This document shows, one piece after another, positions 39,896-51,483 of a stretch of DNA of 64,000 bases. The stretch comes from Pontederia crassipes (taxonomy: Eukaryota > Streptophyta > Magnoliopsida > Commelinales > Pontederiaceae). A program made the translations under genes and the position numbers. The notes below the pieces were generated by a model. It did not search any database. It was not told the origin of the DNA and saw only the letters and a list, made by a program, of their open reading frames with translations. The stretch spans positions 28,967,052 through 29,031,051 of the forward strand of contig CM060183.1 of NCBI GenBank assembly GCA_030549335.1, given 5' to 3'. Position 1 is the stretch's first letter, and every line of letters begins with the position of its first letter.

Positions 39896-42800
39896 TTGGT
39901 TGAATCTTTTATCTATGTTCTTGTTATTATTTTATATATCGACCGTTCTACTATTTTGGATCACACTGTAAAAACGAAAGGTAGGAAGAAACATATATAT
40001 GTGAGATATCTCTATCCAAGATTAGGAGGAAGAAATTGCTTTGATACGTTGCAGCAATCCGATTTTCAATATTGAGAATCAAAAGAATTTAATCCGAAAT
40101 ACGAAAAATCAATTTTTTTTCATTTCAGAAGAAGCGCATATTTTATAATATATGACTACTCATTTGATATTTTCTTTTCTCTTTGTCTTCGATCTTTTTC
40201 TCCTCTTATCCACTTTTCTTTTTGTTTTACAGAGGTCTCTGTCTGCTAGCTTGAAACACGCTTTGATTAGTTTTTAAGCATCTAGTTTTTTTAATGGGAA
40301 TATACATTATGTATTGATATTCAAATCATAAGTATCGTCATAAAAATATTGAGGAGGTCTTGAGGGAGGTGCTCCTCACAAAAGATTTTGAGAGCATATT
40401 CTCTCTCAATATGGGTCAAAAGATCTGTTGCTCTATTATAATTTTTATTGCAATGCGTCAAAAGAAAATATTCAAAGTTTCGAGTAAGGTTCAGGATTGA
40501 TTTTACAATATTTTATATTCACCACGGCCATCTACAACTTCATTTGACGATTTTGATTAGCATCTCCGAGTTTACTTTCGCATGCACCTTTGTATATACT
40601 CTTTTGTGACATTTCGAGTCCAAGATATAGTGCTCATGTCTCGAGCTCCGATATCGAATCAGCAACTTGTGTATAAGAATATGCGATATGAAAGAAAGTT
40701 AGGGACGGGTACGATGTAATCCGCTCCTCCGACTGATATGAATTCACAAAGAATTCGTTTGAATTGAGTTTCACCCATAATTTAGCCGAGGGCTCTACGG
40801 AACTCGACTTAAATCCCGGGGGTATTTGCCTTAGAGATGATGAAAAATAGCACGGAGAAAGAGAAGGGGGAAAGAGAGAGATCTGATTGGTTTTGACAAC
40901 TACCGGTTTTCCACAGATAAGACGTTCTCTCACTCTCCTCTGCCCTGCACAACAGGGCTTTTCGCATTGACAGACGATTTCTTCTATGATTTGCCTGTTC
41001 AACCTGTTAATCCATACTTCACCGATGGGACAATGAAACCTGTTATCCCTGGTCTTGGAACGTGAGCTCTTGCCTTGATTCTTGCGATAAATATCATTCT
41101 TATTATTCAGAATGTTACTAATTGAATTTAATTCAGAGACTCCAAAAGTTTTATAAATATGTTAATACGTTAGCCAATTATCAATTATTGTGATCCGAAA
41201 TTCTAGCACATCCGAAGAGATATTACTCCACCGTAGCGTGTTAATTAGGCATCAAACTCTCATTTGCCTGTAGACAGCGATGTGTCATTGCAGCACATGG
41301 ATAAAATTTAATTAGAAATTAAAGAAAACGAAGATTCCATGATCAATTTAAAACATTAAAATATATGTACATTAGTCGCATTTATTTCTTAGGATATTTA
41401 ATCTTTATATTTTTAGTATTTCCTCTTAACATTTTTTACGTAGTTGGTGACATGCGAGGGGACGTCGTTGGTTAGTAGTCGCAGTTGTTCCAAGTGGGAG
41501 CACTCAGAGCTTTGAATCTTAAGCCATCTCTGACAGGCGCGAGAACCGCCATTGCGATGCCTCCAAATAATTAACAGCTCTTCAGCTCGTGAAGAGCGAA
41601 CGTTCGCAGTTGGAGGCGTCACTTTTCCTGTGCACAAACACCAGCAGCTTGGACTATGATGGACTTGTAGATAAAGATTGCACGATGTGATCATCAGGTA
41701 CTACTACTACCATCATGTTTGTTGATTTGATTCACCGAAAAAATATGTTCGTTGCTGATCTTTCCCTCTCTCTCTCTCTCCCCTCTCTCTTTCTCTCTCA
41801 CCCCGATGGGCGGGTGTCAAAAGACGGGATCTTCCACGACTGACCGCTCGGTCCTCGGGCCAATGATCCGAGCCCGGGGCCTTTTGAAGCCTTGATAATG
41901 ATGACGGAAGCCATTCCATACTATGATACTATTATTTCCTCTGCATCGGTGCGAAAATATATAAGCCTACTTATATAATGTTCTCCTCTTTATTTTGATT
42001 CATGTACGCACTTTATCTTTATTTTTTCATCTTTAACTTTGTTTTAAATCATATCGGTTACAAGTTCCCACGTCAATCCATATGATTTTGCAGAGCATGT
42101 ATTATTGTTTTAGGACTTTGAAGAGGAACGATGAAGAAGACGTCAACTGATGGTCACGTGTGAGAGGAAACTATACACAAGGCCACGGCAGTAATTTCCT
42201 GGTCACTTTGGAGAGATTTTTGTTTACATGGATAATAAATAATAGATTATTGTTTGCAAGGAGAGATGAGATCTATCTGTCTTTCTTAGTGTCTGCTTCT
42301 AGTTAATCTGTGTTTTGCACTGCCCTGTGATTGGCGATGTGCAGCAAATGAAGGGTTTATATGGAAGACTGTTCCTGGATTCACGTGTATCCTTTTGACC
42401 GCCCAGTGACCAGCCCCCTCCCCATGTGTCCCCCCCTCCCCCCTCCTTTACCTCTTGGCTTACCGATCTGAACCACTACCCGCGTGGTTTACTGCGCCCA
42501 GAATCCCCTTTCCATCACCACTAGAAACTTTGTGCCATGCATTAATCATCTCTCCATCCTGTGTCGTTACCGGTTTGAATCCAAAGACCAGTCACACGTA
42601 CGTCGGGTTTTTTTTTCTCGCTTTCACAGGATGTGAGGATGCAGTGCAGCTGTGCAGTGGGAATATGGCATGAGGCCGAGTTGCTTGCGTCCATCCCCAA
42701 TACCAAGGAGATCACTACCATTAGCCAGAGAAAGACAGAGTTATGGTTCCAGAGTGAGAGAGAGAGAGAAATATATATATATCTAGAGAGAGAGACGGGG

Positions 42801-43148
42801 GTAGTGCTGCACAAAGCCCAGCCACCGGTTGAGGTCAGATAGGTGATCAGGTGAAGTGATCTCTGACTGCTGCTGCCTTTGGCGTGGACTTGATCACCCG
42901 CGCGCGAGCGCTCTCCTCCGTCCCCACTACACCAGTAAACCACTATAGGCCGCTATTGTACCCATCTCGCTATCTCAGGGGATTCCATCATATAACACTG
43001 TACCTCACCCCCCCCCCCCCCCCCCCCCCCCCATACACATACACATACACAAGTAACACAACACGACGCCTTTACGTTGTACGCTGCTGACTAGTCTTCT
43101 CCAAGACCCAACGCAGCTGTTAACTTATTATGTAGCTACGGTGTTACA
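39896..43148. other. Intergenic DNA with unassigned open frames; distal upstream region of the GATA gene
   Basis: Two minus-strand frames stand out as richer than background but match no family I know: 40634-41002 (122 codons) and 41413-41694 (93 codons, with several Cys/Trp). CT-rich patches lie at 41760-41800, a GA/AT patch at 42754-42793, and a run of 25 C at 43008-43032. No exon is claimed. Confidence 0.4.
43008..43032. repeat. Poly-C run of 25
   Basis: Uninterrupted C tract, followed by ACAC-type text, about 610 bases before the GATA start codon. Such runs are prone to sequencing length error. Confidence 0.9.
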
Positions 43149-43228
43149 CGATTCGCGTCCCCCGAACAATAACATAATGCTCAAGATACGATTCGCGTCC
43201 CCCGAACAATAACATAATGCTCAAGATA
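43149..43228. repeat. Two perfect 40-bp tandem units upstream of the GATA gene
   Basis: The unit starting CGATTCGCGTCCCCCGAACA and ending ATGCTCAAGATA occurs twice with no mismatch (43149-43188, 43189-43228), about 420 bases before the GATA start codon. Identity suggests a recent duplication or an assembly artefact. Confidence 0.9.
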
Positions 43229-43403
43229 CTACCTTTTTAGCTTTGTGCTTAGAACCCGACAAACCCCGATCTTCCCACTCCTCTAGTTCCCACACGGTGT
43301 CATTATTAGTTCTATATTTTTTTCGTTCCAACTGCATTAAGTTGGTCGTGCGCTTGGTCTGCTTAGTAGTTAGTACTACTATTAACATAAGGCTTCCCCC
43401 TCC

Positions 43404-43410
43404 TATATAA
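43404..43410 (+). promoter_or_regulatory. TATA box of the GATA gene
   Basis: TATATAA, 235 bases before the ATG, in CCTCC context. Location suits a core promoter with a leader of about 200 bases. Confidence 0.55.
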
Positions 43411-43644
43411 TAACGCACTCGATCACTCCCCACATGCACATGCACCAGGTTCCATTAGTGATTTAGTTCGTAGTTGTTGGCTATCCACATTTGCCCATCC
43501 CGATGCAAGCCATCCCCACAGACGTAGTACTGCTACACGCTGCTGTTCTACATTGTTTTAAGAGCGCCTCATCTTCCTCCTCCGCATCACTCTCCAGCTC
43601 TTAGCTCATCACTTAGCAGCTTGCCGTCGGACGTCGTTGCAGCC

Positions 43645-44492
43645 ATGTTGCACAACTGCGGTCACAGGAGTACCAGCACGTACCCGTGCTCCTGCGGGTT
43701 CCTCTGCGGCGCTGGAGGCTGCGGCGGCGCCGCGGCCACGCTCTCTTTCCTGTTTCCGTCGTCCGGAAAGCCATTACTAGGCGAAGCCTTCGATGCCGCG
43801 AGCTCCACCACCTCCTCTTATTCTTCCCCCTCGGTCGACTGCACACTGTCTCTTGGAACGCCATCTACGCGCCGAACGGAGCATGAGGCCGCGCCTTCTC
43901 AGATCCAGAGGAGATCATGCGTGTCTAACTTCTGCTGGGACATCATATCTCAGACCAAGAAGAGTAGCCCAACAATTACCTCCGATGGTGGAGTCCCGGG
44001 GGGTTCGCTTTCGGAAGGTGACCCTCTCCTCGTGGCTCGCAGGTGCGCCAACTGCGACACCACGTCAACTCCGCTGTGGCGGAATGGCCCGAGAGGCCCA
44101 AAGGTATTGCGTCACCAAATAGGTTGGATCGTTCGTGTGCTTGGTTTATTGCAATATTAAAATTTCGTCGCTTTTGGCGGCTGCAGTCGCTGTGCAATGC
44201 TTGCGGCATTCGCTACAAGAAAGAAGAGCGGCGTGCGGCGGGATCGACGGTACCGCCATCCTCATCGTTTCCGGCGGCTGTCGAGCAAGGGATCAGTTAC
44301 GGATACCATCGACAGCCGCCGTCGGCGTGGAGCTGCTACGCCGCAGGCTCAATGAGGAGCAGCTCTTCCATCACCGTGTACGACGAGAAGGCCCTCGACG
44401 GCGACGTTTCGTGCTTATCGTGGCGGCTCAACGTCGTCCCTTCCGCGCAGTTCCAGGTCCGAGAGAGGCACACCCTCTTCCAGTACAATTAG
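43645..44492 (+). CDS. GATA zinc-finger transcription factor, HAN (HANABA TARANU)-like, two exons
   Basis: Exon 1 43645-44103 (153 codons), intron 44104-44186 (AAG|GTATTG to CTGCAG|TCG), exon 2 44187-44492; 254 residues in all. The type IV zinc finger has Cys134, Cys137, Cys156 and Cys159 (CX2CX18CX2C) with the plant B-class wording [31 protein letters not shown]. The intron sits inside the finger at the position usual for this class. An N-terminal Cys/His cluster (residues 1-27) and the block DCTLSLGTPSTR (65-76) resemble the HAN motif of the HAN/GATA18 branch, which includes grass NL1/TSH1-type genes controlling bract growth and meristem boundaries. The C-terminal SWRLNVVPSA...LFQYN also fits. 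ATG chosen because it directly precedes the conserved N-terminus. It should bind GATA sites in the nucleus. Confidence 0.92.
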
Positions 44493-46034
44493 AACGTAGC
44501 GTCTGTTTGCTAATGAAGCCATTAACGGGCATCAAAACCTCCCCTAGTTTTAAACTCTTTTGCTGTAGTAGTCAGTAGTAACACCTTTTAACTCCGACGC
44601 CCTTCCTTATCTCCACTTGAGGCCTTGACGTGGTCAGCATCTGAACTCAGCAGAAACAGTTTTTGTGATGGGATTTGACTTCGTTTTGTCCAACGATTAT
44701 TACGTACTTCATCGTTGCTCGTCTAACAGGAATAGTTGCAAAACGTGATCCACATTTTGGGAATACTCAAGTAAATAACGGAAGCCTATGTGTGTAAATA
44801 AAAAAAAAATACTTGTATGCCAAATGCCAATCATGACTCGAGTCAAATGTAGTACTGCTTTTTTTTTTTCTCTTGACCCTCTTTATCATTTTAAACAAAT
44901 CAGGATATTCCCTCCCTATAAAACGCAATATAAACAAGTAATAACTTACCTTTTGTTGTTTTTTTTTTTCGCTACCCGTGTCCAGAAAGCGGCACAGTCT
45001 CTCTTCGGTGCAGACTATGACACGTGAGGTTCTCAATAAGTGAGATTATCAATAAAAAAATATTGAAACTCAAAATTTTTACTCAAACTATGAGAAATTG
45101 CTATTCACTCTATTCCAACTCTTATTAATTGTTCCTTATAAAATGCAAAGCATGAATGCAAGCCTACTTGATGGACAATAGTTCTTTATTGATAATTTTA
45201 ACTTTTGAAAAATAAGAAAAAAAATGTCCATAAAAGAGTTAGCAAAATAAGCTCAATCTAATGCAAATTATGCAATTTTACTTTTTGTTGTCACCGCTAT
45301 ATTGAAAAAAAATATTCGACTCAAAATTGAACATTTATCATTTTGATAAATTTGAATAATTAATTATAAGGGATGATGTTATCAGTGGTATAATTTCCAA
45401 CTCGATAGATATATCTAGACCATGATAATTAAATTGATTAGACCCGAACTTATTTGGGAATTTGATATATGTTGACAATGGAGGGATGGCCTGAAAAGGG
45501 CATCTGTCTGGGTGCTGCAGCCATGGGAGGGAGCAGTGCGGTGGTGGTGGTGCTCGATGTGCGTTTTGAGAAGCAAAGTTTACGGATGTACTTTAAGAGC
45601 AGGCCGACTGCGTTAAACAGATTGCATTCAGAGAGTGGCTCAGAAGCATCAATATCACAGACCTTGTGACTGGCCCTCAGATTTTTATTGACTTTTGTTG
45701 CAATTTTCTTCTCCTGCGCACTCTGCAACAATTGTCTTATTTCAGTCCCTCGCAGAGTTCGCAGAGAAAAAGAAATAATCAGCAGATCAAACCTTTTTTT
45801 TCAGATATCAGTATCAAAATGTTTAGTTGCCCAATGTCATGGATGTCCAAATCCTACTAGCAACCAATTAATCTCACCGAAAAAAGAAAAATCATCTTTC
45901 AAATGATGTCTGCTATATTGTTGTCATTCAATTTATGAAGTTTATCCCGCTAATTAATCGACAGCTCTTTTAGTACAGTATAACTATATTGGACTTGAAC
46001 ATCTCTCTCTCTATATATAGTAAAAAGGAAAAAA
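44493..46034. other. Intergenic DNA 3' of the GATA gene
   Basis: AT-rich, with no firm gene. 45450-45731 is more GC-rich and holds overlapping open frames on both strands (66 and 93 codons); the minus-strand one ends in a Met/Pro/Ala-rich peptide. No family motif was recognised, so it could be a decayed exon or chance. Confidence 0.4.
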
Positions 46035-46652
46035 AAATCTTAGGACAAATATATGTATTTATTAGACTTCCTAATAAATATTTGAATAACATACATATCT
46101 TTTGGACTAAAAGTTAAAGTAAAGAATGTTTATACTATTGAGCACACCTCTATACAAGTGTTTACATGAATTTATATACATGACATTGCAGCAGAGATGT
46201 TGTAGGGAAGTTGATCATGGAGACTATTGTGTCATCATGGAGTTGGTAAAGTGAAGTATCACGTAATAGAGAATGACCGAGTAACAAGGATAGTTACATA
46301 GTTATCCCAAAACGTCCCCTCAAACTAGACAAGGTCAAGGATGAAGGCACAACTTATTTCGTATGAACTAGAACTAGGAGTCAAAAAAAGGCTTTGGTCT
46401 TTGATTGAGATATAACCCACAAACGAGTGTTCGGCGGTAACTTATGCATGGATAAAATAGAAGTAAACTTCGATGTGTTTGGTGCATACATGGAACACGC
46501 GGTTGACATTCATATTTGTGGCGCTAATGTTGACACGAAAGATGAAGGTATACATAGTTCCTGAAGGAGAGAGCAAAGCCATATGAATTCAGTAGTTGTA
46601 TCGGCAATGCCTTATACTCGGACTCGGTGAACGAACGTGAGACTTTAAATTG
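46035..46652 (-). mobile_element. Copia fossil tail (unit 1)
   Basis: Minus-strand 3' end of the copia element described at 51484-54690: the distal RNase H region, end of the polyprotein, and adjoining 3' non-coding or LTR-like DNA. Broken and old. Confidence 0.7.
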
Positions 46653-48492
46653 CACAAAATATTCATCATTTGTTAACGAAAATATTTTCTAACGAATGCA
46701 AAAAAAAGAACATTGGGATTAATAAAAATCTAGTGTTAGTATATTCTCATTTTCACCAAAAATCATAAAAAATTAGCAAATATGTATATTTTTCTTATGG
46801 ATATATATGCCATTGGACATTGGTTTATTAATTGTTACAATTGATAAATATGTATTAACAACTTTTATTAAAAAAATGATTTTTATTTGAACATTTATGA
46901 TGAATAATATGTTTATGATAATTACAACATTTACTAACCGAATATCAATATTACTAATAATACAACTTGATTAATCATCAAGATTAATGCAGCATTAATA
47001 TTGGCATATTTATACTCATGGAGAATATAGCATTTAATATTGCTAATTATTTAATAAAATATTATGTTTTGGTGAACTCCTTAAACTAATTTTAAAAATA
47101 AAATAAAGAAACTAATTAAATATAATATAATTTTAATACTATTAAAATTTTGTTCATTTGGGTAATAAAACATTAATCGATAAATGTACTAAATTTTATT
47201 AGATTTTAAATCAAATGAATTTTTTTAAATATACTCTAGTTTTACTATAAAATAATTGATTCTATATATCTTAAAGTTAGTTATTTAAATAGTTGTTGAA
47301 AATTTGTTATATGTGTAATAATAACAATATAAAGTAAAAAATAATAGTATCAATCTATTTTCCTCTTTCTTCTTTTTATTGGACCTTCCATAACCACCCA
47401 TAAATTGAATTTGGCATAAATATTATTTTGCCATGCCATTATATCTTCTCATCATTAAGCTATTAGATCTCTATTCTTTTCTATGCTTAGATCTCTCTTC
47501 TTTCCCACACCATTTTATTTTTTTATTATAGTGTTTTTTTTATTATTTATCTAATGCTAGAGGTTTTATTTGATTGTCATTTATGCCATATAATTTTATT
47601 ACTATTTCATATGTTGGTATTTTCATTATATTAATATTGTATGATCTTATAGTCAACAAGATGGAAGAGGCGCAACTCCAAGCTATAACAGAATGATGAA
47701 TATAAATTGTGCACGAAAGATGAAATACAAGTTATTGAATTAAGATTATTTATAATTGGATGACACATGTGTCTTGATCTAGAAGGAGATTTTATAGAAA
47801 GTTTGTTGGAGCATATGTATGGAATGTTTATAATAACATGTAATATATAAATTTTGAGGTTTGAATTGTTTAAGTTTTGAGCATTAAACTTCGTACTTGA
47901 AATAATTCATTTGTATGTTGAGTTTGATCATATGAAGTCTTATCAAATTTTTTGTGCTATTCTTTAACTAAATTTTTAGTATTAGGTGCGAAGAAAATAA
48001 TATTAAATGTGATAATTTAGTTATGATTTGAAAAAAAATATTAAAGGATAATTATCAATAACTACTTATTAAAATTTGATTATTCTAATAAATTAGATAT
48101 TAGGTTAATTTAGTTGCAGTTTGGATAAATATCAAAGGATAAAAATCATCAATCATTAATATTTTCTTATTAAAAAATGATTTTTTAACAAACTATTTGT
48201 TAGATTATAACTTTTCAAAGCACAAAGAACCAACAAACAATTTGTCCATTAAAAATAACGTAGTGTCCGATGGCATATACATGAGCATTGCTAACAAAAT
48301 GTTAGTCTATGTTAACAAACAATTATCTATTAGCAAAGATTTAGATTTATGCCAACATACAATTTTATGTTAGTACAAACTTTTACTAAACATTTTTTTT
48401 TCAATTGAAGATGATCCAAAGGTATATGTCAACATATATTATTATATACACTAACATTTTTCGTCTATTGTCATATGGTATTTTTTCTAGTG
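46653..48492. mobile_element. CACTA-like element A inside the copia fossil
   Basis: The left end is CACAAAATATTCATCATTTG; the right end in reverse is CACTAGAAAAAATACCATA, so it runs 1840 bases. The interior is AT-rich with repeated TTAGCAAA/TTTGTTAAC/AACATACAATTTT words near the ends, and no transposase. It lies within copia RNase H sequence and is the tandem-duplicated sister of element B (49391-51483), but without the short retroelement. Confidence 0.7.
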
Positions 48493-48668
48493 GTGGCCAC
48501 TAATAGAGCGGCGATCAATGAAGTCCCCAGCCCAATCGGCGTCGGAGAATGCTTGAAGCTGGTGAGAAGATGTCAGAGAGATTAGAAGTCCCAAATCTTG
48601 AGTAGCTTTAAGGTACTTTAGAATGTGCTTGATATGTTGCGAGTGGGAGATAGCAGGTTCATTCATGA
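48493..48668 (-). mobile_element. Copia fossil, RT/RNase H piece (unit 1)
   Basis: Minus-strand copia RNase H sequence matching 51484-51660, truncated at the tandem-duplication junction. Fossil. Confidence 0.75.
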
Positions 48669-48699
48669 TAAATAAATAAATAAATATATATATATATAT

Positions 48700-49390
48700 C
48701 TTAGGACATATATATATATATATATATTAGACTTCCCAATAAATATTTGATTAACATACATATCTTTTGGACTAGAAGTTAAAGTAAAGAATGTTTAATA
48801 CTATTGAGCACGCCTCTATACAAGTGTTTACATGAGTCTATATACATGATATTGCAGCAGCCAGCAGAGGTGTTGTCGAGGGAAGTTGATCATGGAGAGT
48901 ACTATGTCATCGTGGAGCCGGTAAAGTGAAGAATCACGTAACAGGAATGACCGAGTAAGAAGGATAGTTACATAGTTATCCCAATATAGCCCCTCAAGCT
49001 AGACAAGGTAAGGATGAAGACACAATTTGTCTCGTATGAACTAGAATCGGGAGCCAGAAAAGGCTTGGTCATAAGATCAGTTAGCTGGTCTTTGATTGAG
49101 ATATAACCCACGAACAAGTGTTCGGCCGTAACTTATGCATGAATAAATTGGAAGTCAACTTCGATGTGTTTGGTGCATACATGGAACACGCGGTTGGCAC
49201 TCATATATGTGGCGCTAATGTTGATGCGAAAGATGAAGATATATACAGTTCCTAAAGGAGAGAGTAAAGCCATATGGATTTGGCAATTATATCGACAATG
49301 CCTTATACTCAAACTCGGTGAACAAATGAGATATTTTACGTTGCTTCTTAGCCGCCTAAGAGATAGATTAGGATCCATATAAATTGCATG
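48700..49390 (-). mobile_element. Copia fossil tail (unit 2)
   Basis: Minus strand: distal RNase H region (about 49390-49050), the end of the polyprotein with wording typical of copia C-termini, a purine-rich tract near 48985-49000 and following non-coding DNA that may be 3' LTR. Broken. Confidence 0.75.
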
Positions 49391-51483
49391 CACAACAAAA
49401 AAATTGTCATTTGTTAACAGAAATATTTTCTAACGAATGCAAAAAAAAAAGAACATTGGGATTAATAAAAAAACTATTGTTAGTATATTCTCATTTTAAC
49501 CAAAAACCATTAAAAATGTTAGCAAATATGTATATTTTTCTTATGGATATATATGTCATTGGACATTGGTTTATTAAGTGTTACAATTGATAAATATGTA
49601 TTAACAACTTTTAATTATTATTAACAGAAAGATTTTTATTTGAACATTTATGATGAATAATATGTTTATGATAATTACAACATTTACTAACCGAATATCA
49701 ATATTACTAATAATACAACTTGATTAATCATCAAGATTAATGCAACATTAATATTGGTATATTTATACTCATGGAAACTCCGCCTATATTTTATAGCCGG
49801 TCCCAAGCCCGGATAAAGGAGGAGGGTTGTGTTAGGCTCCGACAGCCAACATAAAATCCTGTCGAATCTTATGAACATGGATCAACGAATGACATCGTAT
49901 GATCCATGTAGCCGACCCCACCTAGTGGGATAAGGCTTTGTTGTTGTTGTTGTATTTATACTCATGGAGAATATAGCATTTATACTTCTAATTATTTAAT
50001 AAAATATTATGTTTTGATGAACTCCTTAAATTAATTTTAAAATAAAATAAATAAACTAATTAAATATAATATCTTTTCAATATTATTAAAATCTTATTCA
50101 TTTGGGTAATAAAACATTAATTGATAAATATACTAAATTTTGCCAGATTTTAAATCAAAATGATTTTTTTAGATATACTCTAGTTCTGCTAGAAAATAAT
50201 TGATTCTATATATCTTAAAGTTAGTTATTAAATAGTTGTTCAAAATTTGTTATATGTGTAACAATAACAATATAAGGTAAATAATAATAATATCAATCTG
50301 TTTTCTTCTTTATTCTTTTCATTGGACCTTCCATAACAACCCATAAACTGAATTTGGCATAAATATTATTTTGCCATGTTATTATATATTCTCATCATTA
50401 AGCTATTAGACCTCTATTCTTTTCTATGCTTAGATCCCTCTTCTTTCTCACACCAAAAATTGACATATGATCATTTTATTTTTATATTATAGTGTTTTTA
50501 TTATCTAACTAATGCCAGGAGATAGAGGCTTTATTTGATTGTCTATCATTATGCCATGTAATTTTATTACTATTCCATATGTTGGTATTTTCATTATATT
50601 AATATTGTATGATTTTATAGTCATAGAATGGAAGAGGCGCAACTCCAAGCTATAGCAAAATGATGAATATAAATTGTGCATGCAAGATGACATACAAGTT
50701 ATTGAATTAAGATTATTTGTAATTGGATGACACATGAGTCTTGATCTAGAAGGAGTTTTTATAGAAAGTGTGCTAGTTGGAGCATATGTATGGAATGTTT
50801 ATAATAACATGTAATATATGAATTTTAAGGTTTGGATTGTTTAAATTTTGAGAATTAAGCTTCGTACTTGGAATAATTCATTTATATGTTGAATTTGATC
50901 ACATAAAGTCTTATATAATTTTTTTGTGCTATTCTTTAACTAAAGTTTTAATAGTAAGTACGAAGAAAATAATATTAAATATGATAATTTAGTTATGACT
51001 TGAAAAAATATTAAAGGATAATTATCAACCACTGCTAATTAATATATGCTTATTAAAAATTGATTTTTCTAATAAATTAGTTATTAGGTTAATTGAGTTG
51101 TGATTTGGATAAATATCAAAGGATACAAATTATCAACCATTAGTATTTTATTATTAAAAATTGATTTTTTTAACAAACTATTTGTTAGATTAGAACTTTT
51201 TTCAAAGCACAAATAGCCAACGAACAATTTGTCCATTAAAAATAACACATGTCCGATGGCATATACATGAGCATTGCCAACAAAATGTTATTCTATGTTA
51301 AGAGACAATTATCCATTAGCAAAGATTTAGATTTATGCCAACATACAATTTTATGTTAGTACAAACTTTTACTACACGGATTTTTTTGTCAATTGAAGAT
51401 GATCCAAAGGTATATGTCAACATATATTATTATCTACACTAACATTTTTTTGTCTATTATCATATGGCATTTTTTTTGTAGTG
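49391..51483. mobile_element. CACTA-like element B inside the copia fossil
   Basis: The left end is CACAACAAAAAAATTGTCAT; the right end in reverse is CACTACAAAAAAAATGCCAT, good CACTA termini that close on copia RNase H sequence on both sides. Length is 2093 bases including a 178-base retroelement plus its duplication; without these it is near 1900, against 1840 for element A. The interior is AT-rich with no transposase. Subterminal words such as TTTGTTAAC, GTTAGTATA and AACATACAATTTTATGTTAG recur. Confidence 0.78.
49776..49953 (+). mobile_element. Short non-LTR retroelement with RTE/Au-SINE type 3' tail
   Basis: A 178-base insert flanked by a perfect 15-base duplication ATTTATACTCATGGA (49761-49775 and 49954-49968). 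The 3' end GCCGACCCCACCTAGTGGGA, then TAAGGCTTTG and a (TTG)n tail, is the stem-loop and tail shared by plant Au SINEs and their RTE-type LINE partners. The head (GCCGGTCCCAAGCCCGG) was not matched to a tRNA, so it may be a 5'-truncated RTE LINE rather than a SINE. Element A of the tandem duplication has the empty site near 47000-47020. Confidence 0.85.

Larger units (their letters stand above)
46035..48668. repeat. Tandem segmental duplication, unit 1 (about 2.6 kb)
   Basis: The order copia tail / CACTA-like element / copia RNase H piece found here recurs at 48700-51660. Landmarks at both places are AACATACATATCTTTTGGACTA, CAAGTGTTTACATGA, CCCTCAA[A/G]CTAGACAAGG, TCGATGTGTTTGGTGCATAC and GTGGCCACTAATAGAGCGGC (longer ones abbreviated in identity). 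Copies differ by roughly 5% in sampled stretches. The junction (48669-48699) is an ATAA/TA simple repeat. Confidence 0.9.

Noticed and set aside
43621-43644. Earlier in-frame start for the GATA protein
   Set aside because: The frame opens with TTG, not ATG; the ATG at 43645 directly precedes the conserved Cys/His N-terminus.
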